Shown: positions 1 to 7,851 of the stretch, one piece after another
How positions within the stretch are numbered: position 1 is the stretch's first letter
How the letters are laid out: each line of letters opens with the position of its first letter
Source of the DNA: CBFDBF01 sp050287965
GTDB taxonomy: Bacteria > Pseudomonadota > Gammaproteobacteria > Chromatiales > Chromatiaceae
Reading direction: 5' to 3'
Length of the DNA stretch: 64,000 bases
Assembly: GCA_050287965.1 (NCBI GenBank)
Contig: JBNKCX010000013.1
Coordinates: 62,001-126,000 of the forward strand
Translations under genes and position numbers: made by a program
Notes under the pieces: model-generated
Seen by the model: only the letters and a program-made list of their open reading frames with translations
Database searches by the model: none
Told to the model about the DNA's origin: nothing

Positions 1-1
1 G

Positions 2-721
2 CCATCGCGCCGTATCGAGCTCTATAAAGAGAGTTACAAGAAGTACGGTTTCAATCCACTGCCGGTTTACAAGCGTCTTGAGTCCCGAAATAAGAAACCC
101 GACGAGTTGGTGCTGACCACCTATAAGGTTAACGTCCATACCCAGAGCCGCACTGCATCACTGAAGTATCTGTCCGAGCTGTATCACAAGAATCCGGCCT
201 GGATAAATCCGAAGACGGCGGTTGCTCGCGGTATCCAAGACGGTGATCTTATTCGGGTTGCATCGAAGCTTGGGTATATCGTTACCCGTGCCCATGTGAC
301 CGAGGGCATACATCCGGACGTGGTGGCGATCTCCACCGCATGCGGCCACAATGCCTATGGCCGGCTGGCTCAGCTTAAGCAGAAGCAGATGGCTGAGAGC
401 TGGGCAAAGGGGGATGAATCGGATATCGCTAACAATGTTTGGTGGAACGATAAAGGGGTTCATCCGAATCCCATTATTCGTCTGGCCGTTGATCCCATTG
501 GAGGCTCTCAGGGTTGGTTCGATACCATCGTTACGGTGAGCAAGGCGCAATCCGGCGATACGTACGGTGATGTCAAGGTAAGCGTGGAGGAATCGATGAA
601 GGACTATGAAGAGACCTTGCGCTACGCCTATACCGGCGATCTTCATCGGGCCAACCACAAGGAGGTGGATGTCGACTGGGACAGTCTGCCCGTTCCGGCA
701 TTGCATGCAAGCAGTCATTAA
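2..721 (+). CDS. Molybdopterin oxidoreductase catalytic subunit, C-terminal part (partial)
   Basis: This is the last 239 residues of a DMSO-reductase-superfamily catalytic subunit; the reading frame is open from base 2, so the start lies before the window. The visible part is the molybdopterin-dinucleotide binding domain: a TYKVNVHTQSRT segment, then AWINPKTAVARGIQDGDLI and VHPNPIIRLAVDPIGG. This pattern is shared by the PsrA/PhsA, TtrA, SoeA and ArxA branches. Those enzymes are normally exported by Tat and pass electrons to or from an Fe-S subunit and a quinone-reactive membrane subunit. A TorD-type chaperone follows directly. The substrate (sulfur, selenium, arsenic or other) cannot be assigned from this fragment. 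The family call is firm; the branch is inferred. Confidence 0.88.
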   Translation, partial: PSRRIELYKESYKKYGFNPLPVYKRLESRNKKPDELVLTTYKVNVHTQSRTASLKYLSELYHKNPAWINPKTAVARGIQDGDLIRVASKLGYIVTRAHVTEGIHPDVVAISTACGHNAYGRLAQLKQKQMAESWAKGDESDIANNVWWNDKGVHPNPIIRLAVDPIGGSQGWFDTIVTVSKAQSGDTYGDVKVSVEESMKDYEETLRYAYTGDLHRANHKEVDVDWDSLPVPALHASSH

Positions 722-727
722 CTGACA

Positions 728-751
728 GGCCCCCGGCTTTGGCCGGGGGCC
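728..751 (+). other. Strong intercistronic hairpin without a U-tract
   Basis: A perfect 10-base-pair stem (GGCCCCCGGC, loop TTTG, GCCGGGGGCC) begins seven bases after the stop codon of the catalytic subunit gene. No run of T follows, so it is unlikely to be a simple intrinsic terminator. It could stabilise the upstream mRNA or lower expression of the downstream genes relative to the enzyme subunits. Confidence 0.6.
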
Positions 752-773
752 CTCAAGCAGAGATGAAAAAGAG

Positions 774-1523
774 ATGCAGACAGCAACAACATCCAACGAA
801 CCGGCGAAGAAGCACAAAAGACTGAACGAAAGGATTTCGGCGGCCAGCAGTTTGGCCGGTCTGTTCGGGTTTCTGAGCCGTTGCCTGGAACGGGAGGCGG
901 ATGTCGTCCTGGTGGACCTGATCCGCGGCGATCTACGTGAGCCTCTGGAGTCAGTCGGCCTGATGTTCGATGAGGATTTCCATTCCGTACCTGCCGAGTC
1001 TCTGGCGGAGATCCTGGCCGAGGAGTTTACCGGTCTGTTCGTGGCGCCGGGGTGCGTCAGTCCTTACGCGTCGGTGTTTGAAACCGGGTGTATGTTCAAG
1101 GCGCCGGTGGATAAGGTGATCAAGGCGTATCGTCAGGCCGGCTGGGACTATCGTAACCGTATGAGTGGCGAGTTCCCCGATCATATCGGTACCATGCTCG
1201 GTTTCTGCGGGCTGTTGGCCGATGCCGAGACCCAGAGTCTTCTCCGGGGTGACCTGCTTGGCGCCGACGAATTAAGACAGAAGCGGGAAATTTTCCTGGT
1301 CGAACAGTTGGGGCGCTGGGGGCCGGGTTGGTGCCGGCTGGCCGGCGCGGCGGCTAACCACTCTTTCTACCGAAAGATCCTGCAGATGGCGGAGCAACTG
1401 CTGTGGAACGAGCTTGGCCGTATTGTCGATCGCCGCCGCTTGCGTCAACTGGCGGAGTTGAACCAACGCGAACCTAAACGGCTCGACTACGACGCGGACT
1501 TCCGTAAGGCCTCCGGACTATAG
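774..1523 (+). CDS. TorD/DmsD-family molybdoenzyme maturation chaperone
   Basis: This is a 249-residue all-helical protein of the TorD/NarJ/DmsD superfamily. Such cytoplasmic chaperones bind the Tat signal of a molybdoenzyme catalytic subunit and hold it until cofactor insertion. Residues 25-45 form the usual first helix (SLAGLFGFLSRCLE). The central region contains EEFTGLFVAPGCVSPYAS, like the family's Y-x-x-L-F-x-x-P consensus. An acidic D-H-I-G-x-M-L-G-F segment follows, which is also typical. Its position 52 bases after the molybdopterin subunit gene implies that subunit is its client. In arx-type operons the equivalent gene is arxD, but nothing here proves that identity. Confidence 0.85.
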   Translation: MQTATTSNEPAKKHKRLNERISAASSLAGLFGFLSRCLEREADVVLVDLIRGDLREPLESVGLMFDEDFHSVPAESLAEILAEEFTGLFVAPGCVSPYASVFETGCMFKAPVDKVIKAYRQAGWDYRNRMSGEFPDHIGTMLGFCGLLADAETQSLLRGDLLGADELRQKREIFLVEQLGRWGPGWCRLAGAAANHSFYRKILQMAEQLLWNELGRIVDRRRLRQLAELNQREPKRLDYDADFRKASGL

Positions 1524-1531
1524 GGTGTTCC

Positions 1532-2659
1532 ATGCGTCTTTTGCTGGTAGAGCCTTCCGGCCGTGGTTTTTTAAGTCACTACACCCATGCTTTGGCCCTG
1601 GGACTGCAACGGATCGGGGTTGAAGTACACCTGATGACCGGTAAACGGGATGAACTGGCTGAATTGGTCGTACCGTTCCGTAAATTCTATCAGGGGAACG
1701 GCGGCCGCTCCTGGCATTGCATTCGGCGTCACGTAGTCATGGAGAAGCCGGATGTAGTTCATCTGCAGTGGGTTGGCAATCCCTTCTCGGCACTGCTTTT
1801 CGTGCGCTGGGCGCAGCGGCGGGGGGTGAAGGTGGTGTATACGCCCCACAACATTCTACCTCATGAATATCGATGGTTGTTGTTGCCGGCCTTTCGGCTT
1901 CTGTATCGCAGGTTGGATCGGGTGGTCGCGCGAGACGCACACATCGCCTGGGCCTTGGAGGAATTGTTGGGTATGACGCGGGAACGACTGGCCCAATTAT
2001 CCGGCAGCCCTAACATTCTCGCTTTGTATAAAAAGGGTAACCGGAATGAGTCCGTTCCTCAAAAAACAACACATGAACACCGGCTGCTGTTTTTCGGGCA
2101 CGGCGGCGCCGGAAAAGGGTTAGACCGATTATTGTCCGTGGTCGAGCAAAATGAGTGGCCTGAATCTCTGCGCCTGATTTTGGCGGGGGAGGAGGTTCTC
2201 CGCGGAGTGTCACGGGAACTGTTCGAAGCGGCGTCGAGAAGGATGCCTATCAGCATAGTGGACCAATATGTGGCGCCGAGTGCTGTTGCGGACATTTTCC
2301 GTGATGCAGATCTATTGCTGATGCCTTATAGCAAACTGTGTAAGAGTCCATTGCTTGATCTGGCGGCAGTTATGGGGTTGCCGGTTCTGCGCTCCGATCG
2401 TGTACAGGGTGCGGATTTTATAGAAGGTGTACATGGTGCCACCTATGCCTATGACGACACTCTGACCTTATATCGCTTAATTATTGACAGGGGATGGGTT
2501 GGCAGGGCGGCAGCCAAACTGGAGGATGTTTTGGAAGATCCTGTCGCGGCTATGGATCGCCTCGCAGAGGAACATGCGAGGCTCTACCGCAAAGTGACAG
2601 TCGGGAGTCAGGAACATGAGACGGCGATATCAATACTCCCCGTTCCTCAATCAAGATGA
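1532..2659 (+). CDS. GT-B glycosyltransferase (group 1 / GT4-like)
   Basis: This 375-residue protein looks like a cytoplasmic or membrane-associated GT-B glycosyltransferase. It starts with a Rossmann strand and glycine-rich turn (LLLVEPSGRGFLSHY). It continues with DVVHLQW and VVYTPHNILPHE near residues 75-115, motifs common in group 1 enzymes. The C-terminal half has LLFFGHGGAGKGLDRLL and a SPLLDLAAVMGLPVL segment where the family's E-x7-E motif would lie; the first Glu is Ser here. It starts eight bases after the chaperone gene and is read with it. A sugar transferase is unexpected in a molybdoenzyme operon. The acceptor and donor are unknown. Confidence 0.75.
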   Translation: MRLLLVEPSGRGFLSHYTHALALGLQRIGVEVHLMTGKRDELAELVVPFRKFYQGNGGRSWHCIRRHVVMEKPDVVHLQWVGNPFSALLFVRWAQRRGVKVVYTPHNILPHEYRWLLLPAFRLLYRRLDRVVARDAHIAWALEELLGMTRERLAQLSGSPNILALYKKGNRNESVPQKTTHEHRLLFFGHGGAGKGLDRLLSVVEQNEWPESLRLILAGEEVLRGVSRELFEAASRRMPISIVDQYVAPSAVADIFRDADLLLMPYSKLCKSPLLDLAAVMGLPVLRSDRVQGADFIEGVHGATYAYDDTLTLYRLIIDRGWVGRAAAKLEDVLEDPVAAMDRLAEEHARLYRKVTVGSQEHETAISILPVPQSR

Positions 2660-2791
2660 TTGTGTTGCTGGTTCGTCAAACGGCGGTCATGCCGGTTTTG
2701 GAGCCGGGAAAAACAACAGTTTCGTTTTCCTGCGGCGGACAGGGAAGTCCCCCCTTTGTTTTTGTTGTCTAGGTATTTGAGGAGTCGTCCC

Positions 2792-3226
2792 ATGGCGGGT
2801 GCCGGAAAAACCATCGTTCTAATTGCCCACGAAAGCAAGTTGCCGGAGTTGCTGAAATTGATGAAAAAGCAGCTGCCGGTGTTTGCGGCATACCGGTTGC
2901 TGGCAACCAGCGAAACAGGAGAGGCGATTGCGGCGGAGACCGGACTGGAGGTGACGCATATATTTTCGGGTAAGAAAGGGGGTGAGATTCAGTTATGCGG
3001 TCTGGTCTGCACCAACTCCGTCCGCGCAGTCTTTTTTATCCGGGATCCTGAGAGCCCCGCCGTAAATGAGCCTGACATTACCCCTTTCTACCGTGCCTGT
3101 GATCTGAACAACGTTCCGCTGGCGACAAATATGGTGTCCGCGGTGGCTTTGACATACTGGCTGGGCCGCAAGGTGCAGGCTGTGTCGCGGGATGAAGAGC
3201 CGGAACTGCCGAAGGTGGTCGCATGA
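2792..3226 (+). CDS. Methylglyoxal-synthase-fold protein, catalytic residues altered
   Basis: This 144-residue protein follows the MgsA sequence from IAHESK through ATSETG, SGKKGGE and PAVNEPD to VPLATN. E. coli MgsA makes methylglyoxal from dihydroxyacetone phosphate using Asp20, Asp71, His98 and Asp101. The aligned residues here are Glu14, Glu65, Asn92 and Asp95, so three of the four are changed. The protein is therefore probably not a normal methylglyoxal synthase; it may bind a phosphorylated ligand or act as a regulator. I chose the ATG at 2792 because a TGAGGAG ribosome site lies seven bases before it. An in-frame extension back to 2660 carries no conserved sequence. Its stop overlaps the next start. 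Confidence 0.78.
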   Translation: MAGAGKTIVLIAHESKLPELLKLMKKQLPVFAAYRLLATSETGEAIAAETGLEVTHIFSGKKGGEIQLCGLVCTNSVRAVFFIRDPESPAVNEPDITPFYRACDLNNVPLATNMVSAVALTYWLGRKVQAVSRDEEPELPKVVA

Positions 3227-4371
3227 AGGTGGAGGGTCGTACGCAGGCAAACGGACTTCTGGTTCTGTCCGAACTGATAGTGGAGGAAGGTTTCTGCATC
3301 AATCTGCGGGGCAGAACGGAGCAGTGCTCCGCCTGTGGGGATGTCTGTCCTTCCGGGGCTATCGCCCTGGCCGTCGACGCCGTCGATGTGGATGACGAAA
3401 AATGCACCGGCTGTAACAGTTGCCTGCCCAGTTGTCCTGCGGGAGCGCTGCGATCCAGCGGATTTGTTCCTGAGCGGTTTCTGCAGGCCATGGGCGGTAA
3501 GGAGGCGGTTCATCTGCACTGCCGCGGCAGTAGCGATGGAGGTGGCGGCATAGTTATCCCGTGCCACGGGGTTTTGGATACAAGACTTCTGGCGTCGGCT
3601 AGGGCCGAAGGCGTGAAGTCGATCTCCCTGCACGGCCTCGATCACTGTGAAGCCTGCAACATGGGGGATGCCCGTGCACATATAGAAGCGCTTGAGGTTG
3701 ATCTGAAAATCTGGCTCGGAGAAGAGGCGCCGAAGCTGGATACCGCGCCCGGGGTTGATAAGACTGAAGCGCGTAGATATCAGGATCAACTCCACCTGAG
3801 CAGGCGCGCATTCCTGCGCTTCAGCAGCGCAAACACGGTGACTCAGGCGGTGGACTGGATGGTGCCCGGTTTGAGTGAAGAAGAACAGAGTGAAGACCTG
3901 TTGCCTTTCTTTCAGGCCGAAGAGTTCCCCCAGCGGGCAGCGCAATATCAGCAGACGTTATCCTCGCGGGTGGACCGGGTGCCCTGGAGATCCGGAACGC
4001 GGTTGCCATGGCAGGTTCGTGCCGTGTCCGGGAACTGCAACGGGTGTCTTTCCTGTGGTGAGCGCTGCCCGACCGGAGCACTGCAAGCGCGATCCGACGC
4101 CAAGGTGCGTCTTCTGAGTTTCGACTACCTGCTTTGTACCAACTGCAAGCTGTGCGAAACCATCTGCCCGGAAGACGCGGTCATCGTGACCATGATCGAT
4201 GAAACAGAAGTCCTGCCTGCGGGACGGTCGACGCTTTATTACCGAAAAATGCGGCCGTGCAAGTGGTGCGGAACGCCCTTCGACCCCGGTACCGCGGATG
4301 AGGACGTATGCTCCATTTGTGGCAACGAGCAGTCCCTGGATGAAGAGTGGCTTGGGATGTTGTCGAGCTAA
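3223..4371 (+). CDS. Multi-cluster 4Fe-4S ferredoxin-like protein
   Basis: This 382-residue iron-sulfur protein has two ferredoxin-like pairs. The N-terminal pair uses C25/C35-x2-C38-x3-C42-P, with an unusual spacing of the first Cys, and C61-x2-C64-x2-C67-x3-C71-P. The C-terminal pair uses C272/C275/C278/C282 and C305/C308/C311/C315. A final C346-x2-C349 with C363-x2-C366 looks like a zinc ribbon. The middle part (HLHCRG, VIPCHGVLD, LHGLDHCEAC) resembles the delta subunits of hydrogenase/heterodisulfide reductase modules, but only loosely. No signal peptide is seen, so it is likely cytoplasmic. It overlaps the previous gene by ATGA. It probably relays electrons to or from the molybdoenzyme or the Mrp-type partners. 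Confidence 0.8.
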   Translation: MKVEGRTQANGLLVLSELIVEEGFCINLRGRTEQCSACGDVCPSGAIALAVDAVDVDDEKCTGCNSCLPSCPAGALRSSGFVPERFLQAMGGKEAVHLHCRGSSDGGGGIVIPCHGVLDTRLLASARAEGVKSISLHGLDHCEACNMGDARAHIEALEVDLKIWLGEEAPKLDTAPGVDKTEARRYQDQLHLSRRAFLRFSSANTVTQAVDWMVPGLSEEEQSEDLLPFFQAEEFPQRAAQYQQTLSSRVDRVPWRSGTRLPWQVRAVSGNCNGCLSCGERCPTGALQARSDAKVRLLSFDYLLCTNCKLCETICPEDAVIVTMIDETEVLPAGRSTLYYRKMRPCKWCGTPFDPGTADEDVCSICGNEQSLDEEWLGMLSS

Positions 4372-4633
4372 GGTGGTGGTAGTACTGCTGATCGTCGGCG
4401 TTGTCTGGATGGCTTGGTGGTGGAGACAGCCGAAGACGGATGAGGAGCTGTTCCTGGTGCGTTGTTCCAGTTGCCATGAGCTGCGTGTTCAGAGGTTATG
4501 TGAATTCGAAGCGGGATTAAGACCCTACATTGTCGACGTCATGCGCGAGCAGCATGGCGCGGATAAGGTAATTGATAGTGATGAGGCGATAAGAATACAG
4601 CGCTATTTGAGAGAGAAATTCAGATGTCGGTAA
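4340..4633 (+). CDS. Small membrane-anchored mono-heme cytochrome c
   Basis: This 97-residue protein has a short basic N-terminus, one hydrophobic segment at about residues 12-28 (VVVVLLIVGVVWMAWWW) and a single heme c motif, CSSCH, near residue 43. It is probably an uncleaved inner-membrane anchor with the heme domain in the periplasm. No distal Met is obvious in the usual place. The first usable ATG is at 4340, which overlaps the Fe-S gene by 32 bases; a GTG at 4373 is a possible later start. Its end overlaps the first Mrp gene by 10 bases, so translation is likely coupled. It is a candidate electron carrier for the operon. Confidence 0.7.
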   Translation: MKSGLGCCRAKVVVVLLIVGVVWMAWWWRQPKTDEELFLVRCSSCHELRVQRLCEFEAGLRPYIVDVMREQHGADKVIDSDEAIRIQRYLREKFRCR

Positions 4634-5691
4634 AGTCCTTGGCTGAAGAAATGGGAAATCTGGAAGAGAGTGTATTGAGCACTCTGCGCCGGGTGGTTAC
4701 GGAAGAGGGTGTCGATGTGGTGGCTTCCGGCCAGGTCTACGATGTGGTCGCCACCGGTGGTGCGGTGCGTGTGTTGCTCGATCTGGAGCGGATTACGTCC
4801 GAAGCCGGAGAGTCTTTGGCGGAAGTCATTATCCCGTTGGTAGAGTCGTTGCCCGGTGTAGAGCGTGTGGTGATAAAGCCACGCCCTCGCCCCATTGCTA
4901 AACGGAAGGCGTTGCCGGGAATCCGCCACGTGGTGGCTGTGCACAGCGGCAAGGGCGGTGTTGGTAAGTCGACCCTGGCGGTAAATCTGGCAGTGACCCT
5001 GGCTTCCCAGGGATACCGGGTGGGTTTGCTGGATGCTGATGTTTACGGGCCGTCGGTTCCGACCCAACTGGGTGAAAACGGTCGCGCGGAGACGGTGGAG
5101 GAGGGTGGCCGCATTGCGCCCAAGGAACGGTTCGGGGTGCGTGTGATGTCGCTTGGTCTGTTGTTACCGCGGGAACAGGCACTGGTTTGGCGAGGCTCGC
5201 TCATCGATGAGGGGTTGCCGCAGCTATTTAACCATGTTGACTGGGGAGAATTGGACCTGCTGTTGCTCGATCTCCCGCCTGGAACCTCCGATGTTCATTT
5301 GGCCGTGGCGCGGACGGTGGCGTTGTCCGGGGTCATCGCGGTTACCGCGCCGGGGCAGGTTTCCATTGATGATACGCGGCGTGGATTGGAGATGTTCGCC
5401 GATCTGGCGGTGCCCTGCCTGGGATTGGTTGAGAACATGTCGGGTTTCAGCTGCCGCAAGTGCGGATGTAGCGGTGCATTGTTCGGTAAAGGGGGAGGCG
5501 CGGAACTCGCGCACCTGACCGGACTGCCGCTGCTGGCGACTCTGCCTTTTCTTCCCGCCGTGGCCGTCGGGGCGGATGGCGGTGTTCCGGCGGCGACCGA
5601 AGACGCAGCCGTCGGTACCTTATTCCACGGGCTGGCTGAGACTGTGGCCTCGAGACTCGGATTGACCGCACCGGAAGGAGCAATATCGTGA
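4624..5691 (+). CDS. Mrp/ApbC-type P-loop ATPase with N-terminal MIP18-like domain
   Basis: This 355-residue protein has the classic two-part Mrp layout. Residues 1-90 form a MIP18/DUF59-like domain. The rest is a deviant-Walker P-loop ATPase: SGKGGVGKST at about 107-116, LLDADVYGPSVPTQLG, LLLLDLPPGTSD and a C-terminal C-x-x-C pair in SCRKCGCSG. Mrp proteins (ApbC, Nbp35, HCF101) carry and transfer Fe-S clusters in the cytoplasm. It is followed with a four-base overlap by a second, different Mrp. The pair probably serves the Fe-S proteins of this operon or forms a heterodimer. That dedicated role is inference. Confidence 0.88.
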   Translation: MSVKSLAEEMGNLEESVLSTLRRVVTEEGVDVVASGQVYDVVATGGAVRVLLDLERITSEAGESLAEVIIPLVESLPGVERVVIKPRPRPIAKRKALPGIRHVVAVHSGKGGVGKSTLAVNLAVTLASQGYRVGLLDADVYGPSVPTQLGENGRAETVEEGGRIAPKERFGVRVMSLGLLLPREQALVWRGSLIDEGLPQLFNHVDWGELDLLLLDLPPGTSDVHLAVARTVALSGVIAVTAPGQVSIDDTRRGLEMFADLAVPCLGLVENMSGFSCRKCGCSGALFGKGGGAELAHLTGLPLLATLPFLPAVAVGADGGVPAATEDAAVGTLFHGLAETVASRLGLTAPEGAIS

Positions 5692-6617
5692 GCGCGCTGC
5701 CCGAGTTCCCCTTACCGGTTAGCCATAGAACAGATGCGACGGCCTCCGATCCTTGGTATGCGGAGCCCCAGGAGCCGGTTGCCGGTATAGAAGAGATCGT
5801 ATTGGTGGCCAGCGGCAAGGGTGGCGTCGGCAAGTCCACCGTCACTGTCAACCTGGCTTGCGCAATGGCCCGTTCGGGAAAACGGGTGGGCATTCTGGAC
5901 GCCGATCTCTACGGTCCCTCCATCGCCCGCATGTTGGGGACCCATGTGGAATTGGTTATCGATGAAGAAGGTCGTGCCGTCCCGGCGCGGAACCATGGGG
6001 TTTGGGCGGTCTCGGTGGCCAATATCCTCCCACCGGAGGCGGCATTGGTATGGAAAGGGCCGCTGGTGGCTCAGACCCTGGTCCAGATGTTTCGCGAGGT
6101 GGCCTGGCCCGATCTGGATATATTGCTGGTGGACTTGCCGCCGGGTACGGGCGACATACCTCTGACTATCCTGGAACAGATCCCAGTAACCGGTACGGTG
6201 TTGGTGACCACTCCGCAGCGGTTATCCGCGATCGATGTTGCGCGCGGGGTGGCGCTGTTTCATGGTCTGGATATCCCCGTCTTCGGCCTGGTGGAGAATA
6301 TGGACCGATATATCTGCCCTTGTTGCGGTGAGGAACAACCGCTTTTCCCGGCCGGTGCCGCCGGTGAGTTGGCAGAGCGCAAGCATGTGAAACACCTCGG
6401 GGGAATTCCCTTGGACCCGGAGGGGCAGGACAACGCCGATGACGGTAATCCTTTGGTGATCGCGCATCCTCAAGGAGCGGCCGCCCTGGCCTTCGACGGA
6501 TTGGCGAGAGCGGTCAGTGAGGCGATTGAACGTGAGCGGACGTTTAGGCGACGCGACTTGGATGCCCGGGCGCAGGCGGATCATCAAGAGTTTTGGGAAA
6601 ACCTGTTGGATGACTAA
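5688..6617 (+). CDS. Second Mrp/ApbC-type P-loop ATPase, lacking the MIP18 domain
   Basis: This 309-residue protein has the Mrp ATPase core only. It shows SGKGGVGKST near residue 46, ILDADLYGPSIARMLG, LLVDLPPGTGD and ENMDRYICPCCGE with the C-x-x-C cluster pair. The first 35 residues are a short polar leader instead of the MIP18-like domain found in the neighbour. The C-terminus adds a charged tail (RERTFRRRDLDARAQ). It starts with GTG, overlapping the stop of the previous gene as GTGA. Tandem Mrp paralogs of different architecture suggest a hetero-oligomeric Fe-S carrier, comparable in logic to the eukaryotic Nbp35/Cfd1 pair. Confidence 0.87.
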   Translation: MSALPEFPLPVSHRTDATASDPWYAEPQEPVAGIEEIVLVASGKGGVGKSTVTVNLACAMARSGKRVGILDADLYGPSIARMLGTHVELVIDEEGRAVPARNHGVWAVSVANILPPEAALVWKGPLVAQTLVQMFREVAWPDLDILLVDLPPGTGDIPLTILEQIPVTGTVLVTTPQRLSAIDVARGVALFHGLDIPVFGLVENMDRYICPCCGEEQPLFPAGAAGELAERKHVKHLGGIPLDPEGQDNADDGNPLVIAHPQGAAALAFDGLARAVSEAIERERTFRRRDLDARAQADHQEFWENLLDD

Positions 6618-6628
6618 AGGCAATTACA

Positions 6629-7372
6629 ATGAGTGAAAAAATTCAACTGTTTCTGGAATGGCCTGAGCAAGGGAGTGACGGTGGAGACGGGATGATGTGT
6701 ATGGACGGCGCAGATGCGCTGATAATCGATCCCCGTCAGTGTGATCCCATGCTGTTTGAACGAACGGGAGTGGAGCGGGCCGTTATTCGCAACGGCGATC
6801 CCGTGCGGGATGACTGTTGGCTGGAACGTCCGGCATGGTGGGTGTTGGATGGAGAATTGGAACAGATGGCCCGGCATCGCGATAGTTATCCCGAGCTTGA
6901 TTGGATCCCGCGCCTTGAGGTTACGCGGGCGCGGGTAAGTTATCGTTTTTCCGGTCCTGCCGTTGGTGAAGGGTTCTCTTTTTATATGCCGGATACGGCC
7001 GCCGTCAGGGGATGGCGGATCGATGGTAGCGAGCGTTCTTTGAATGAGGCTTACGCTCGGGCAATAGAGCTGGGTTTTCCCGCCGTATGGTTACATTCAT
7101 CAGAGGCGGCGGCTCGCGGCAACGGTCTGGAACTTGATGTTTTGGACAAGATCCGGGGCGGGCCCCTGGAAGTCTGGCTTTCCGGCGGGGCGACCGAGCC
7201 GAAGCATTTGCAGACCATGGCAAGGTCGGGTGGTGCGGTAGCTGTGATAGTGAACGAAAGGCTGATACGCGGTTGCTCTATGGATGTTCTGCGAGAGGCG
7301 TTGCTTGCGGAAGAGTCCGTGCCGGAGTCGGTTCCCATACACTTCGAGCGGCAATCCGCACGGACGAGATAA
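6629..7372 (+). CDS. HisA-like (beta/alpha) barrel protein of unknown function
   Basis: This 247-residue cytoplasmic protein has no clear assignment. Residues 140-230 resemble the second half of HisA-type barrels: a strand ending in PAVWLHSSEAAARGNG, then VLDKIRGGPLEVWLSGGATE and SGGAVAVIVNERLI. These correspond to the HisA strands that carry the second catalytic Asp and the phosphate-binding GG and GA turns. The HisA Asp position appears to be Ser here. The N-terminal half is divergent and contains CMDGADALIIDPRQCDP, which could be the degenerate first half. It lies eleven bases after the second Mrp. A HisA-like relative could be an isomerase or a non-enzymatic binder. The fold is inferred by eye only. 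Confidence 0.5.
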   Translation: MSEKIQLFLEWPEQGSDGGDGMMCMDGADALIIDPRQCDPMLFERTGVERAVIRNGDPVRDDCWLERPAWWVLDGELEQMARHRDSYPELDWIPRLEVTRARVSYRFSGPAVGEGFSFYMPDTAAVRGWRIDGSERSLNEAYARAIELGFPAVWLHSSEAAARGNGLELDVLDKIRGGPLEVWLSGGATEPKHLQTMARSGGAVAVIVNERLIRGCSMDVLREALLAEESVPESVPIHFERQSARTR

Positions 7373-7377
7373 AGGCA

Positions 7378-7851
7378 GTGAGGCCGAGATATTCGGTATT
7401 GACCGCTGTTTCACTTTTTTTTCTCCTACCGCTGTTCGCACTGGGTGATCCGGCAAGCATATCGGCCGCAAGATTGCAGTCCTGGTTGGAGAAGGATAAT
7501 CCTCCGCTGGTGTTGGATGTGCGTGGCAAGGAGCTCTACCAGGCGGGAACCTTGCCGGGAGCCGTTAACGCGGGCCGGGATCCCTTAGGCTATCTTCCGG
7601 ACGATAGCAAGGAACCGGTGGTTCTGATTCTTCCAGATGAAGCAGGTGCGGAGTTCGCCGCTGCCTGGAGGCGGCGGTTAGCTGATGCGGGTCACGAGGT
7701 GTGGGTTCTTGATCGCGGGCTCGACGGTTGGAAAGCAGCGGGCGGCACTGTAGTTATTTATGATGCCAGCTATGCCAAACCGGGGCGGGTTCCTTTTGTT
7801 ATCCCGCGGGGGCTGTGCGAAGGTAACGAACCTGCACAGATCTATGAATGA
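7378..7851 (+). CDS. Secreted rhodanese-like protein without the active-site cysteine
   Basis: This 157-residue protein has an N-terminal signal peptide (residues 1-23, SLFFLLPLFALG) and a rhodanese domain. PPLVLDVRGKELYQAGTLPGAVNA gives the LDVR and H-type GAVN motifs, and DRGLDGWKAAGG is the usual C-terminal signature. The catalytic loop reads LILPDEAGAEFAAAW, so the Cys of the C-x-x-G-x-R loop is absent. The only Cys lies near the C-terminus (residue 147, GLCEGN). It should therefore lack thiosulfate sulfurtransferase activity and may bind a partner or ligand. I chose the GTG at 7378 because it yields a clean signal peptide; the ribosome site (AAAGG) is close. Its stop overlaps the next ATG. 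Confidence 0.72.
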   Translation: MRPRYSVLTAVSLFFLLPLFALGDPASISAARLQSWLEKDNPPLVLDVRGKELYQAGTLPGAVNAGRDPLGYLPDDSKEPVVLILPDEAGAEFAAAWRRRLADAGHEVWVLDRGLDGWKAAGGTVVIYDASYAKPGRVPFVIPRGLCEGNEPAQIYE

